From positions 12,263,758 through 12,327,757 of the forward strand of contig CM072166.1 of the NCBI GenBank assembly GCA_036850595.1: a stretch of DNA of 64,000 nucleotides, written 5' to 3'. The notes under the pieces are model-generated. The model was not told where the DNA came from, did not search any database, and saw nothing but the letters and a program-made list of their open reading frames with translations. The DNA is from Rhyacichthys aspro (Eukaryota; Chordata; Actinopteri; Gobiiformes; Rhyacichthyidae). Position numbers and translations under genes: made by a program. Every line of letters begins with the position of its first letter. The first letter of the stretch is position 1. Below are positions 21,000 to 34,358 of the stretch, in pieces.

Positions 21000-22330
21000 A
21001 AGCTGTCTTCACACAGTCTTATGAATTACAGATCTTTGCTCACTTTTATAACATATTTCCATGAGTCAGTTAGGTCCCAGTGAGCCTCAGAGAGGGGCCT
21101 GCACCTCAACCGTCTCCTCACCCTGTCACTGTCGTACATTAGAGCCTTTAATGACATTAAACCTGCAAGTGTGTCTGTGGCTGCGTTCACACTGCAGTAA
21201 ATTGGGACTTATACCTGTTTTTTGGTCTGATTATTTCAAATAAATTACATTTTTGAGAGGATCTTGAACTTAAGAATGTAATCAACATTTTTTATCTATT
21301 TGGAAGTTTTTCATTCAGGTTTTCATTCTGCAACATTTTGTCCCCATGAGTGAAAAGTAAATTTTATTGCAGTGGGCCAATGTTATGCAAAATTTGAAAT
21401 GCAAAATTACTTTATATCTCAATTCAACATTATTTTAAAAACATTGATCTAAATATATTATTCAGCTTTTCATCAGGGGCATGTGAGACTGTAAATTTGT
21501 AATGTAATGAAACACTTATACACAGCATAAATCTGTGTACAATACCTGTCTACTGGACTGAAACAATTATTTCCCTATCATTAACATAATTTGTTTAAAA
21601 TATGAATAATAGTGTAACTCTGAATATTAAGAACAATTCTGGCTAACCCTCTGATAAACAAGCAGGGTGAACGCCATGTACTACAGCTTCTTCAACATAT
21701 ACTCCACTTGTTTTTCAGACAGCACTGCAACACTTATCTGGATTACCTTTATAGGAAAACAGGCAAGTTTTGCAAATGCACTGATTTGGAAAATTTCTCT
21801 AAACAATACAAAAGCCAAAAACACATGCTTATGCACAAGCTTATAGGTAAAAACTTAAAAATTCAAATCAACCTTTTACCTCCAATTTTGTTTTATTGGA
21901 GTTGTTTTTATGCCATACAATGAGAATAAAGACTTTCTATTCTCTTCCTTTAGCTCTTGAACCTTATTTTCAAAATGTGTCCATGTGTCCATCTCTATTG
22001 ATTTTCCTGTTTCTCAGATAGTAAGTTCTATTTTAAAGAGCTTACATAGCAGTTTCTGTTAATGTGATAATTACTAGACTTCACTACTCTATTGGTTCTA
22101 AGCCAGTGGTTCTCAAATTGTTGTAAAGGTACCACTGGTTGTACTCTGGCTCTCTGTGGTGGTACTTGAGACTCTCTGATAACCACAAAATATAGGACTA
22201 TTGATTACTGCTACAGATTTTCTATAATTCACTTTACTGTATCACTAAATGTTTGGACTCAGTTCAAAATGTCATTTCAAAGAAGCAGCACAGCAAACAA
22301 AATTAATTTTATAACATTCATATAGGTAGA
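21000..22330. other. Intergenic interval trmt10b-rhbdf1
   Basis: No gene is recognisable. The two genes are divergent, with about 2.5 kb between start regions. The sequence is AT-rich, with short chance ORFs only. Confidence 0.6.
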
Positions 22331-22340
22331 TAGGTATGTA

Positions 22341-22812
22341 CAGTGGTGGAGGAAGTACTCGGTTCCTTTACTTAAGGAAAAGCACAGATAAAAAGCATGT
22401 ATTCAAAAAATGTATTCAAGTAAAAGTATCACATTAAAATTCTTACTTAAGTCAGTATTAAACTACTTGCTTTTAAATGTACTTCAAAGTATAAAAGTAA
22501 AAGTATTTGACTGAGTCATGTCACTAATTAAGGTGAAATTCTTGTCTGTTTAATGGTTGGACAGACCACTGAAACAGGAAAATCTACTCTTACAATGCCG
22601 CGTCCATGTGTGCTTTGTAAAACTCAGCGCAATAGGTTTAGGTGCACATTTACAGCAATTTTATAAATGCAAGTCTACTTGTACTTGTAAAGACAATGTA
22701 AAAATGTAGTGGAGGAGAAAGTACAGATATTTGCTCTAAAATGTAGTGGAGTAAAAGTCAAAGTACCCCCTTTTAAATTTACTTAAGTAAAGTACAGATA
22801 CTTAAATCATGA
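22341..22812. mobile_element. Non-autonomous hAT-like element (MITE)
   Basis: It begins CAGTGGTGGAGGAAGTACTC, close to the terminal sequence of abundant fish hAT elements. The interior is rich in AAGTA/TACTT words (AAAAGTA, TTACTTAAG), which recur in inverted orientation toward the right end near 22765-22805. There is no transposase. A clean right terminus and target duplication could not be defined, so it is probably truncated. Confidence 0.5.
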
Positions 22813-22981
22813 GTACAGAAACATTCTACCTCTGGGTATGTATTCATATAAAACTTGAAATAGCATAGATCCGTAGAAAGATGGCATTTGTAAAGAAAAA
22901 TATATTCTGGGATGGTCCTTGATTTGAAGTACTTGTTCTAAACAGTTTTTGATAAAGCCTACCTGCAGTTCAAAAACCTCA

Positions 22982-22995
22982 CCGGCAGAGGGCGC
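22982..22995 (+). promoter_or_regulatory. Strong CTCF-like motif near rhbdf1 promoter
   Basis: CCGGCAGAGGGCGC matches the CTCF core well. It is within 350 bases of the proposed rhbdf1 first exon and in the same orientation as the motif at 20790. Confidence 0.5.
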
Positions 22996-23039
22996 GCCAG
23001 AGTCAACTACACTTGAGCTGGCGCGGTCCTGTGCTGTCA

Positions 23040-23329
23040 TCCAGCGGCGGTAGTAGCAGCGTGTACAGACAGACCGAGAGACACTCCACACTCAGACTGA
23101 AACTGAATGGGCTGTGTGCCTGTTGTGGAACAAGTCAGTGTGATTTGTAAGACAGAATTAGGGTATTTTTTAAGGGAAGGCCACCTCTCCCATTTAAACA
23201 TCTGGAGCTAGCTCAAAGGGAAACTACTCTTCTTCATGGCTTAGTGATGTTGCCGCGACAACTTGTGAAGTAACCGGCGTTTGCTTCTTTGCTTCGTACC
23301 GCCGGAGCCTACGGTCCTGCGTTGAGAAG
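23040..23329 (+). promoter_or_regulatory. rhbdf1: Probable rhbdf1 promoter and untranslated first exon
   Basis: GC rises here relative to its surroundings. A good donor, GAGAAG|GTAAGCG, occurs at 23329/23330, and the first coding exon far downstream (37472) begins with an acceptor and 28 bases of 5' UTR, so an upstream non-coding exon must exist. This is the best candidate. The TSS cannot be fixed from sequence, and alternative first exons within the 14 kb intron are possible. Confidence 0.45.
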
Positions 23330-23950
23330 GTAAGCGTGTTTTTATTTTTTATTTTTTTTACAGAGTGGAAAATGTTGCCCTATTCTGTAGCTTACCGGCT
23401 GTGTGTTCAGTGGCAGCGTGTGTGTGAGCATCTCCAGTTGACTCCGCGCCGCAGCCCCGCGTGCTCTCTCTGGGTGGGGTCTCCAGGGGTTCTCGTGCAG
23501 GGAAACCCCAGACTGACAGCGTATATCAGCACTATATCGTTTCTAAGCATTTAAGCTAATTAGCATTTTTATTTTAGAGATATTAAGAAAGAGGAACAGG
23601 TGTGTGTGTGTCATAATTTTTTAAAGGCTATATGTACTCATAACAGTAAACCATGACACAAGTTAAAAACCCTATTCTGCTCCGTAAAACTTGAATGAAG
23701 TGTGAGCTGCAGAGATGTCTTCCTCTGCCTCAGAACTGATAAACAGATTTGTAGCTTGGTTTTTATTGTGATTTTGCTTATAATATTTAGACAAAGAGAT
23801 GTGTAAACACATTTATTACTTAAACAGACTGTACTAGATATTTTTTTCTTCTATAATAGAATATTGTAAAAGCAAATATTTGTGGAAAAAAACAGGCTTT
23901 ATAATGTCATGTACTGTTTATTATAATGGATTTTTCCTATTCGGGAACAG

Positions 23951-24209
23951 AAAACCTTGGCCAATCACATGCTCACATAGTCACATGCTCAAAAAAGGAG
24001 CACTGCCATTGGTCGACACCAGCTTGTCATATGAAGTTCCAGTAAATTGAATAGCTGCCAATGACGTGTATTTTCAATAGTACCTTTATTAAGGACTGGA
24101 AAACCTTGGCCAATCACATGTTCGAAAAATGAGCACACCCATTAGTCGACACTGGCTTATCATATGACGTTTCAGGAAGTGTAATAGCTGCCGATAAAGT
24201 GTATTTTCA
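23951..24209 (+). repeat. Imperfect tandem duplication (~149-bp offset) in rhbdf1 intron 1
   Basis: AAAACCTTGGCCAATCACAT begins at 23951 and again at 24100. Both copies run in parallel through a GTCGACAC segment, a CATATGA segment, AATAGCTGCC and GTATTTTCA. Copy 1 has a further 16-base internal repeat (CACATGCTC twice). Each copy contains a GGCCAAT (CCAAT box) and a TGACGT-type word in one or the other copy. Confidence 0.85.
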
Positions 24210-24299
24210 GCACTTTTAACACAGCAAAACAGCTCAAAAAAAGAAAAAAGCATGAACAGAGACAAGGGAGACAACGTAAAACACAGATTAATACTGTCA

Positions 24300-27200
24300 G
24301 TTCAACCATGTAATGTTTAACAAGGCGGGGGGATATTGCCTTTCTGGTGCTGAAGTTGCAGCTAAGCTAATGCTAAACTCTAAACTTTAGTTTGGTAAAA
24401 TGTATTAGTATTTTGTGGAGGAACATTTTCAAGTTATATATTTTTTTTTATAAATGAAAAGCAGGAGAGGTCCCTAGGCTATTGGGGGTGAGTGGAGTCT
24501 GGGACCAGGACGGCAAAAAGAAAATCATGTAGTGGAGCTTGGTGGAGTGGTGTATAGCTTCAAAAGCCTAGACTAAATCAAGACAGCTTCAAAGAGTGGT
24601 GATAAATGGACCGGAGTCTGCTGCTGTGGAGATGGCAGGGACAGTGTGAGCTGCTGCTGCCAGCAGCAAAGAAACCCCACAGGGACAATTAAACTACTGA
24701 CCCGTGTCATTGAGGATTTGTTCTGGCTTCCTGTTTGGAAACAGATGGCAGTGAAATACAGCACACACACAAGAGTACACACACACACCTGGAGGAGCAG
24801 CTCACATTTCCGAACAACTAAAGAAGAGCCGGTCAGTGGCCAAGATTTGAACTTGTGACCCACAGTTATACTTACACAAAGACACACTAAAGGAATTACT
24901 ATAATATTGAAGAAAGACATCATAATGGCAATAAAATACCTATGAATGGCCTATGTAATACAGATTTGAAGGTATCATACTGTTAAAAAGCTTACATTTT
25001 CCAAATACTATTTTTAGGACTTTGGTGAGCCTGTTGTGCTGTTCCACAAAATAATCAGCTATCACTGCTAAGTTATTTGTCAACCTCCAACAGGAAGCAG
25101 ACAGCATCCTGAAGGAAGTGGAAGTAGTGTTAGCCATCACGCTAAAAGGTGTAAGTGTAAATACGCTAAAGCGCCTGTTAGCACTGTGGCATTGTGCAGG
25201 TGTGTTTCTTATGTGTTTCCTCACGGTAGGCTGAGGGCACAGTGTTGAACATGTTCTAACAGGTCTCAATGAGCTGCTGCAGTGAGAACAGTGGCATGGG
25301 CTGAATTTCTCGCAGGTAAAATACTCCTCTGCTTGGTGCAATGGAGCAGAAAACTGGTTTGGTTTTACAACAGCCCTCCAGCATTTTCACATTACATTTT
25401 TGATGGCATCTTTGCTCACGAGACGAACTCCTTCATTCACTACAAACTATACAGTTCAGTCTATGTTTTCTGCCCATGCTTGTAAATGTTAATAAGCATT
25501 CATCACAGTACAGACTGGCAGTTTGTCAGTGGCATAGTCTTTCAGAAATACCTTAGCGGTTACAAAAAGATTCATGCTAATACAAATACCACATTTATCA
25601 AAACACCCAAGATGTTTATGATATAATGATGTTATTTGTAATAGTATCTTAATTAGAGATGGATGTCCCTTATTCATTTTGAGAGAGCTCATGTGCCATC
25701 AAGACTAACGTTTTTGTTAAAACACCACTTCGTAACTTTTAACCCAAAAATATATATTCTCAAAATCATTTTGATGGTTGAGAGAATGATAGAATCATAT
25801 CTATCAAATAGAGGGTGCAGAAATAGGCCTGGACCCCTTATAAAAACTGTGCTAAAATTTTCTTGGATTATCTGTACATGTACATGCTAAAAAGGCTAAC
25901 TGCAAGAAAACGAATGCATTGTACAATAACATAGCCCAGTACAGCATAGCATTGGGCTAGATGCTATGTTAGAAATTTGGCATCCAATCATTTTACTGAT
26001 TCATGTCCTGTGAATTGCTGAGTGTGACTTTTGTTGCTGAATTAGAACCTTTAGAGCCTACTAGTGGCTGTGAGCACAAAAAGTGAACAGAAACTATTAT
26101 TATGGGTTACACGTTGGGCTACGTGACGGCTAAGACTGACAACAGATATATGAGACAGCCTGTTCTACCCTCAGCCCCCTGAAAATGGTCAAGATTTGTG
26201 CTGACCTATCGTGATCTGTTCAGGGATTTCTCTAATCCATTCTCTCCAGCCTCGTCTGACTCGCTCTCATTTAGACTCTATCAAACAGTTCTCTACAACT
26301 GCCTCATGCCCTGTTTAGGATTTTTTCCCCATACATCTTCTCAACCAAAACAGTCATATCATTAGGAAGAGGACATCGATCTTTCTAGGGCATTCATACA
26401 AATCAGTTTGTGTCAATGTCTGTGATTGCGATGAATTGAAACTAAATCAATCACACTATATGGCTTCTGTCACTGCATTAATATATGGATAAGATGCATT
26501 AATCCTCTTCTAAAGCCCCTCTATGTTGCCAGTAGACCAGAGAGAGTGATGGAAAAGCTGCAGTGCAAGATTCGACAGCTTGTTGGAGGCAAACTGTGGC
26601 TGGTTGATTGTACAGTAGAAGTGTGAGCAGCTGGGTCATTGAGCGGTCATGAGTGGATCAATGATGATGCTGAATGGCTGTTAAATGATGGGCAGATGTG
26701 CAAACAGCTCCGGAGCAGCATCGAAAGAGCACTGTTGCTGATAGAATTGGCACAGAATGTATTCTTTAAGTTAATTCAACAAGCGATAAGTGAATGTGTG
26801 CTCAGTGCACAAAAGACAAATATTTGAGTGCAAATGGTAGCTACGCAGATCAGTAGTTTAATTTTGTTTTTATGAGTGCATCAACAAAAACTCAACACAT
26901 ACCTGACATATATTTAACATAAAGTGTGGGACTTGCAAAGCATTTTTAAGATACTTGAATAATAAGAATAAACAAAAAACTAAGATAACTGTATGTAACT
27001 AGTACATCAGTTTGTTAGTCTATAAACTGACATTATTAGCATCTGCTTGGCATTAGCCTGGCCAGGCATACCCATTCACTTTGCAAAAAATCCCTCTATG
27101 TGAAATGGGTCCAAAATCCCCTCCCATACACCCAATTTTCACCTTGCTATAGTATATGTGCTAGACCACTAAGTGAATTGCCTAAATGGAGCCTATTTAC

Positions 27201-30200
27201 ACTAGCCTTTAGCCTTTACACTAGCCTCACTGAAAACAGAAGGATGTGGTTGCGTTTAAGACGTTTCTTTACTCTGTGACAGCACTTTAACTCAGTGAAA
27301 ACTCTTGAACGGGAAAAAGATAGTGTAACATTCACATCCCACAAAAATTTTGACTAATGGCTACACACAACAAATGCAAAATTAAGTGCTTTTGTGCTTT
27401 GAAAATGTGTGTTCTGATAACATATTGTAAGGAATTCATGTATTAATGCACAGTAGGGCTTCAGAGTTTACTCAGAATGCACATTGCTTTGAATAGCTAC
27501 AGACCAGCATTTGCATTTTGCTGTTGTGAAAGCAGTCCCTAAAAAGTTCTTCACTAGGGTTTTTTTTTTTTCACCTATTTACAATTCCCTGCAACAAATG
27601 TTTGCCTCAAATTTGCTATCTCCACTGTCATATGACAAGTACAACATAATTCCACACAACAGAAGAGTCTATGTGCTCCTGCAGACTCACTGATTCAATT
27701 TGACATTTGAAACTGTGAATATATTCGTTCTTTTCAAAAGGCTGAGGTTGATTTGCCAATTCCCTGTCATAAAGGAATTTTAATCTGCCCATTATGTGGT
27801 GTACATTATATTCCTTTCCAATTCTTCTGGGTCTATTTAATGACAGCGCTGTCCCCCGGCTGGACTTGACTCTGAACATCCTGAATAAGTCCTCTCTGTT
27901 TCACCCAAACCACAATTCTGACCCTCCAACTCTTCTTTTGAGAGCCAATAGTTTCTCCCCCTGAATCTCACCCTAATGTGGCATCTGCGGGCAATTACCA
28001 TTAACTTTTCATACAAGGCGGCCAACAGAGGAAGCTGTTGTATTGGCGCTCGCAGCATGGGTCCGCTGGCTGCGCAGGGGGACGGCAGGAAGGGGGGATG
28101 GTGGGAGGGATGGATGGATGACAACTGAGGAGGTCTGTTCATGTCTCCAGGCCTGAATCGCACTCCACGAGACGATCATTGTGACGCTGACCATCCTGTC
28201 AATGCACAAAAAACATAATGCAGATTCGTTAAGAGTTACCATGACAAAACTGTGCCTAAAATTGAAAATTTATTCTGTTGCTTTTTGTTTACTGTTTATT
28301 TTTATTTTATATGGATCTGCTGACTTATAACATTTCCAAAAATGTTGGTGTGTATGGCAAGCTGGTGGGTGACTGGAAAATTAGAATTAAATCTGTTTTA
28401 ATAGAGTTTTATGGCATCTTGTTTACATGTATGTTCGCATATTAGAAAAGTTTGAAATGTTTTTGGTGCACAAAATTGAAACAGAGGGTGTCTGTTCTTA
28501 CAAAGAGAGATCATCGTTGTCCTGTTTGTCAGTCCTTCACTACCACTCCTTTCATAGATCCTTTGTTGTACAGACTTTATGGATATTTGCGGATTCTTTA
28601 CATTTTACATTAAACCTCACGACAGCAGTCACCATTTATGGTTGTTGCTAATTGGATTGAAGAAAACCAAACGTGTTTATGGGACACTTGAAACTTCATA
28701 AGACTTCACCTTTATTCTAAAATCCTCATAATTACTAAACACATTGTTGGAGTTCTGGCGGCCATTTTGGAAATCATTCAAAGTAGCTGAGAGTACACTA
28801 ACTCTTTATAGAAACATAGAAACCAAATACAAAGAGAGGGAATCTCTAAGGTGGTGATTGTGCTTGATCTTATAGCAGCAGTCCTGTATCGGTAGCAGGT
28901 GTCATAGCTAATTAGCTGCCAGATATTAGGCTTTAACTGAGCTAGCACTTTTCGAAACCTGTAGCTTATAGTTAGTATAAGAATGACCCTGTGTTCAGTG
29001 TCATTCAGTGTATGCTTCGGAGATGGATCATCAAACTTCAATATGTTGCTAATTGAAAACATTTCAGTTAGCATCTCTTACACGTCAACTCTTCAATCTT
29101 TTACAAAAAACAACACCTCGTCTGTGTATTTCTACTAGTCTTTCATATTACTCTGCACCTTTTACATTCTCCAGTGGGGCTGTCTTTTATCCTTATTCAT
29201 CGTCCTGTGTGACTTTGTTGGTCTCTAGCTTGAGGCTCATTTGGCAGACGGGACCAGACGTCCCCTCTGTGGAGAAAACTCTGCACAGTCCTCTCAAGTG
29301 GAACTGGCACTGGAGCTAAGAAGCCATTATACTCTCCCCAGTGGCCATTCTGTCAACCCAAAGCGCTGTGAGACAAGGGGACTGATGAATGGCACGGCTG
29401 CTTTTTTGGGGGGTCTTTTCAGTGATTTAGGGATTTGAGTTTCCCATACTTCTAGCATTGCTTTTGTGGACTTGAACCCATTTATAACAGTGTCTTTTTT
29501 GGTAAAAAGTGACAAGGGGAAAAATTATCTAGGTTTGGCTTAAATCAGCACTACCGTCTCAGAGCTATTTAACAGCATCTAACGTCAAAAATGAGAGGAA
29601 CTTTTTTCATAGACACCAGCTCTATCCAAAGCCACTTAATCACTATGTAGTGTTTATGTAGTGTACTCAATTAGGGAACCGTTTGGAACATTGCAAGGCT
29701 GTTCTTTTGTCACTTACTCAGGCGTAAAATACATCAGCTAAAGTCCACTGATAATGGATTTCCATGATATATTCTGACAAGACTTAGTAATAAATAATAA
29801 ACTAATATATAATGAGTAAGAATGTGTTGTATTCACCTTATCTACTAATCAGATAAATGACAATGTCTGATTGTGACTGTATAATTGCTAATCTTTATCA
29901 CTGTGATATCCTTCTGTTCAACTGAAAGCTAAGCTAACGTTAGGGATTTTAAGATTCAGTCATTTTAAAAACTTTGCACAACTGTTCCTTGGGACAGGTG
30001 TGTAGGAGAGAGCGCGCATGTGGCTCACAAAACATTAAGATTAAAAGACTCTTGCACACTGTCCAACTTGCAAACCGTGGGATTTATTCTAAGACCTAAC
30101 AATACAACATTTCGCCAAGGTTTCATTCAAACACATTGTGCACAGACACCTTTTCACACTTGCTGACTGTACCCTACTTTCAGTTTATTAATACCTGCCC

Positions 30201-32340
30201 CATCTATGTACTACCTCTTAAAAAGTTTTGACTGATGTTTGGTTTTGACTGAAATTGTGATTACCTTGTGTTACATTGGAGCTGTCAATGCTAATGATTT
30301 TATGATTTGTTTATGTCATATATCATGCATGTGTATTCATGCACCAATTCATTATGGAGCCCGACTTACTGGCTATTGTCTGTAAAAAGCCACATGACAT
30401 CACATTTGAATGAAACATCTGGCTGTTACAATAGACACTAGTTACAGGAGATATTTTTTAAATTTACATTGATCTAGAATATACTTTACCCAAGTGTGTT
30501 TGAACTGACAAAGCTATGCAAGGGAAGGTGTGCAGGCATTCATGCATGCAGCAAACACTGCACATGTGCAAATGAACAAGCATTAACACGAATGTGAACA
30601 CACTGTGATTGCACTCTGTGTGCACACAGCCCACACACTGAAACTACGTAAATGGCTGTCACATGGTGTTTAGACATGCAGATGTGCCATAGGAGAATAA
30701 TCATCTGTTGTTATTACACTTCAAATTTACAGCTATTCCGTTTTCCCCTCTTCGACCTAAACCAGAACACCTCCCTTTGAATTTTGGATCGCCTCTCATC
30801 TCTGTCCAACAATATATAAATTCTCTTTTTTTCATCCGACTGCATCTGCATCTGCTTGTGCACTCGCTCATCTTTGTGCTGCACTGAACGGTAAGTTGTT
30901 GGGTTTTTTTTCACAAGTGGTTAAAACCTCAGATGATGTGATAAGACAATTTGAAATGCCATTGGTTAGTTTCACACCATACTGCTTTTTCTTCCTGTGC
31001 AAAGAGCTGCCTGTCAGCGCCGCATGAGATTTAAAGGCCACAAGTCAGTCTTGAGTGGGAGACACTTGATAGCAGCTTATACCAATCTTTTAAAAAACCT
31101 CCTAATGACTTTCACAGGAGACATTGGAAAAGCTTTTTTGATTATGCAAAGCCAGACTGTAAGGATATTAGGCTTTGGATTTTGACTTTTGTTGCCAGTT
31201 AATTATAATGGATTCGTAGAAGAGAGATTATTGAATTTAACATCAGACGTAGGATGCAGTGTGACCTGTGCTCTTTTGTGTTTACTCATGCTTTTGTTTA
31301 TCGTGAGAAGTTAAGCAGCTTTTTTATTTGTCAAAGCCAATGGGGAGTTCTTAGGGCTCCAATTGTTCAAGCTATTTTTTACACATCCATTCACAGCTTC
31401 CACACAATATCTTTTGGTGGAAATGAACACGGTTGCTGCTCAGTTTTGCTCAATTAGTCACCTTAAAGTACATTGGTTCAATAAACTTTGAGTCAGAGTT
31501 GATACAGTCACCTTTTTACACAAATGCTGAGCTGTTAAATTGACAAAGTACACACACTAAGCAAAAGAGGTAATGAAGGTTTGGATAAGCACTAAATGGA
31601 AGTTACAGCCATTGTACCGCATCTTAAATCCGTCATATCTGTCATGCTGCAGGTAGAAGAGCGGCGCGGCACTCTTCACAGGAATCTGAAGTATTTCCGA
31701 GCATATACTGTAGAGCTGGTAGTTTGTGAAGTAAACCACAAAGGCGGCAGCAGGCAGAGGGGTTGGGTTGGAGCATCAAGAAGCATCTATGAGTCATCAC
31801 AGAGCTAATATTAGCACAGGTTGTTTGAATGAATTGGAACGAAGGTAAATACAGAAGAACTGAAAATGTATGTCAAAGGTGATTTCAGATGTAGAAGGTT
31901 TAAGATTCAGATGAAAAACTGACTGTTAAAATGTTTAGTTGAGTAGAGTGAGTGAATGGGAAAACCAAACACGAGCAAGGAGTGGGTTGTGCATTTGCAA
32001 ATTCAAAAGGCACAGAGACTTGCTGACAAGGAGGATTTGGGGAAATGATGTCTCAGTAATGTTAACAAAGACCTGTGGGTGTATGTTTATCTTCGTCAAG
32101 ACAATGTCATGACAGTCTTCCTTTTTAACATAGTGGATAAACATGTTATGCAGTAGTTGTAAGTAGCTGCTTCCTGTATTTGTGTTTTTGTGTGTGTGGG
32201 ATGTATGCCAAGATGAAAAGACAAACGCTTCAGCACCAACAGACTGCTGCAGGCTTTTTCAGAAGTTGTGGTGGTGGTGGTGACTTGTGAAGGGTTAAAC
32301 ATTTCGAGGAAAGTAAATGTTGTGTTTACTCTGTTCAATT
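24300..32340. other. rhbdf1 intron 1, first part
   Basis: No exon is recognisable. The sequence is mostly AT-rich and unique with scattered short simple repeats. The ORFs of up to about 130 codons seen here have no family pattern. The block 28000-28170 is GC-richer and carries tandem TGGATGGATG and GGGGGATGG words, with no coding signal. Confidence 0.5.
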
Positions 32341-32355
32341 TGCCTGCGTATGTAT

Positions 32356-32436
32356 GCGCCAGTGACGCACGGTACTAATAAGACAATTACCTGCACAGAA
32401 ATGTTGAGGTTGTGAGTTCAAGCCTCACCTGGAGCA
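32356..32436 (+). repeat. tRNA-Ile(UAU)-derived element, D-arm deleted
   Basis: It retains CGGTACTAATAAGACA, TGTTGAGGTTGTGAGTTCAA and CCTCACCTGGAGCA but lacks most of the D arm. The anticodon region is mutated (AAT for TAT). The downstream flank (to about 32475) resembles the flank of the copy at 35619, suggesting a shared SINE-like tail. Confidence 0.6.
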
Positions 32437-32772
32437 GACTCCCATTACTGTCACACAATACATGTTAGGTTGGAAAACTAATGGCTTTTCACTGAGTGTT
32501 TCAGTTTAGGGCCTTGTACTATCAAACTGGATTAGGAGTGCTAGAGGCTGGGGGTATTGCCATTTGCTGCAGAAGTTAACTCAACTGTTTCCGGTTAGTC
32601 ACAGTTTTCTGAAGTGGTACGTTAAGGTACCCTTTTTGGGGATGTTTTGGGCCCTTTTGGGAATAGAAACAGACACCGTACTGCTCCAGATGACAGTTGA
32701 GTAAAGTAGTAAGATTTCAATTATGACACAATATCCATCTGTACCTCTTACATTTTAGTGACTGCTGCTAAT

Positions 32773-32856
32773 GCTCCAGTGGTGCAATCAGTCAGCGTGC
32801 GGTACTTATAAGACAGTTCCCTGCTGAGGTTGTGAGTTCAAGCCTCATCTGGAGCA
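32773..32856 (+). repeat. tRNA-Ile(UAU)-like sequence, best-folding copy
   Basis: The acceptor arms GCTCCAG and CTGGAGC pair perfectly over 7 bp. The anticodon arm CGGTA...TGCTG pairs with wobbles around CTTATAA, with the UAU anticodon intact. The T arm GTGAG/CTCAT closes a TTCAAGC loop. An 11-base segment after the anticodon sits where tRNA-Ile(UAU) genes carry an intron. D-arm pairs are wobbles. It is probably a pseudogene or SINE head, but a functional tRNA gene cannot be excluded. Confidence 0.55.
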
Positions 32857-33711
32857 CCTAATCAGATGCTTTTAATGGCTCAAGTAACTATCCCTGAGGT
32901 GTGCCATTTTACTGTAATTAAATGGCCCAAGTACCAAAACTACCTTATCTTTTACCCCTTTACCCTACATTAATTATATGAGTTTAATTGTTGTGATATT
33001 TAGAAATGCTGAATAATGTTAAATTCAGTGTTCATCTTAAAGAAATAAGATGTAAAAAATACAGTTTCATTACTAGTGTCAGAAAGTTGTACCTTTCATG
33101 ATTTCAACTGCCACCATGTTTTTCCCTTTCCCTTCACTGCAGGAAATTCTTTATGATAGCAAATGACGATATGGTTGTAAAGAATGGCAGTAAAGATGTC
33201 AGTGAATATGAAGGAAAAGTAGACCAAAGAAAATAAACCTCTCTGATGCTGCGCCCCTGCATTTATCATTTATTGTTTGCGCTTAGAGATTAGTAAAAGC
33301 GCTGGAGTTGTTTGTGTTCAGCTTCTGTTGCGGCAGATGTTAAATCATTTATTTGTGTTTGTTTGTATAGGTAGCAGCAGATTATACACACACAGCAGTA
33401 CTGTACAGTGGCACGATGCTAGCAGAGAGGAAGTGACCCGCTGTGATATGACTGTAACATCTGGCGTACGAGAGTCCAGAGGATATACGGTCGTGATGTT
33501 GGAGCAGGGAGGTGGAGGTGGAGCGGTATAAAAGCATAACTCAATGTTAATCTGTGTGACCTACTCATGCTCTGTTACGTCACGCGCTGGAGTCTTTTGG
33601 AAGCTTCGAGAGATATGGTTTTGTGCTGAGAAGAGATGGTAATATGGGACAAGCGGCAGTTTTGACAATAATTAACAATCGTGGTTACACAGCTTCTGTT
33701 TAAGGCTATTT

Positions 33712-33788
33712 GCTCCATCGGTAAAACTGTCACTGTGCGGCACTAATAAGCCAGCAGCCTGTAGAAGTATGCTGAGGTTGTGGGAGCA
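33712..33788 (+). repeat. tRNA-Ile(UAU)-derived element, T-arm deleted
   Basis: GCTCCATCGGT, GTGCGGCACTAATAAG and GTATGCTGAGGTTGTG are followed directly by GGGAGCA. The T arm is missing and the acceptor arm is mutated. Confidence 0.5.
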
Positions 33789-34264
33789 CATAGCGCTATT
33801 CATTTTGATGTCATCTAATGCTTTAACAAATTGCCAAAATTAGAGTCAAAGTAGGGTCTGCTACTGCTCACAAATCTTGTTGAAGGTTGAAGTTATTTTT
33901 ATTATCCCCAAGGGGTAAATTGTTTCACAGCTAGCAGTGAAGACACACAATCATACAACATAAAATAACACAAAAGCAACAAACAGTAATGCAACATTTA
34001 AAGACAAGTTAGTATGAGATGTTAGTCACCCCTGGTTTTTGGTTTCAGTCTATAGCCTGAGACTGTGGTTCTGTTTACACAGTGCTAAAATGCAAATGTT
34101 GGCTGTTATCATAATCAGAATGATCCACGTTCTAATGCAAACGATCAGCTGCTGAGAAAGGTTTAGTAGCACACAAAAGAAGAAGTAATGGTAGAGATCC
34201 ACAACAGAAACATGTGGCAAATTGCCTTCATCAGTGAGACTGCACTTGCATTATTTTAATATAT

Positions 34265-34358
34265 TGGTCCAGGTGAGGCTTGAACTCACAACCTCGGCAT
34301 CACTCTGCAGGTTACTGTCTTATAAGTACCGCGCGGTGACCGATTGTGCCACTGGAGC
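34265..34358 (-). repeat. tRNA-Ile(UAU)-derived element, near full length
   Basis: On the - strand it starts GCTCCAGTGGCACAATCGGT and continues with CGCGCGGTACTTATAAGACA, an intron-like AGTAACCTGCAGAG, ATGCCGAGGTTGTGAGTTCA and CCTCACCTGGACCA. One acceptor base pair is broken. The anticodon stem CGGTA/TGCCG is intact. Confidence 0.65.

Noticed and set aside
24573..25341. Two frames of 116 and 133 codons on the - strand in rhbdf1 intron 1
   Set aside because: No recognisable family, no in-frame splice-linked partners; one crosses a CA-rich repeat.
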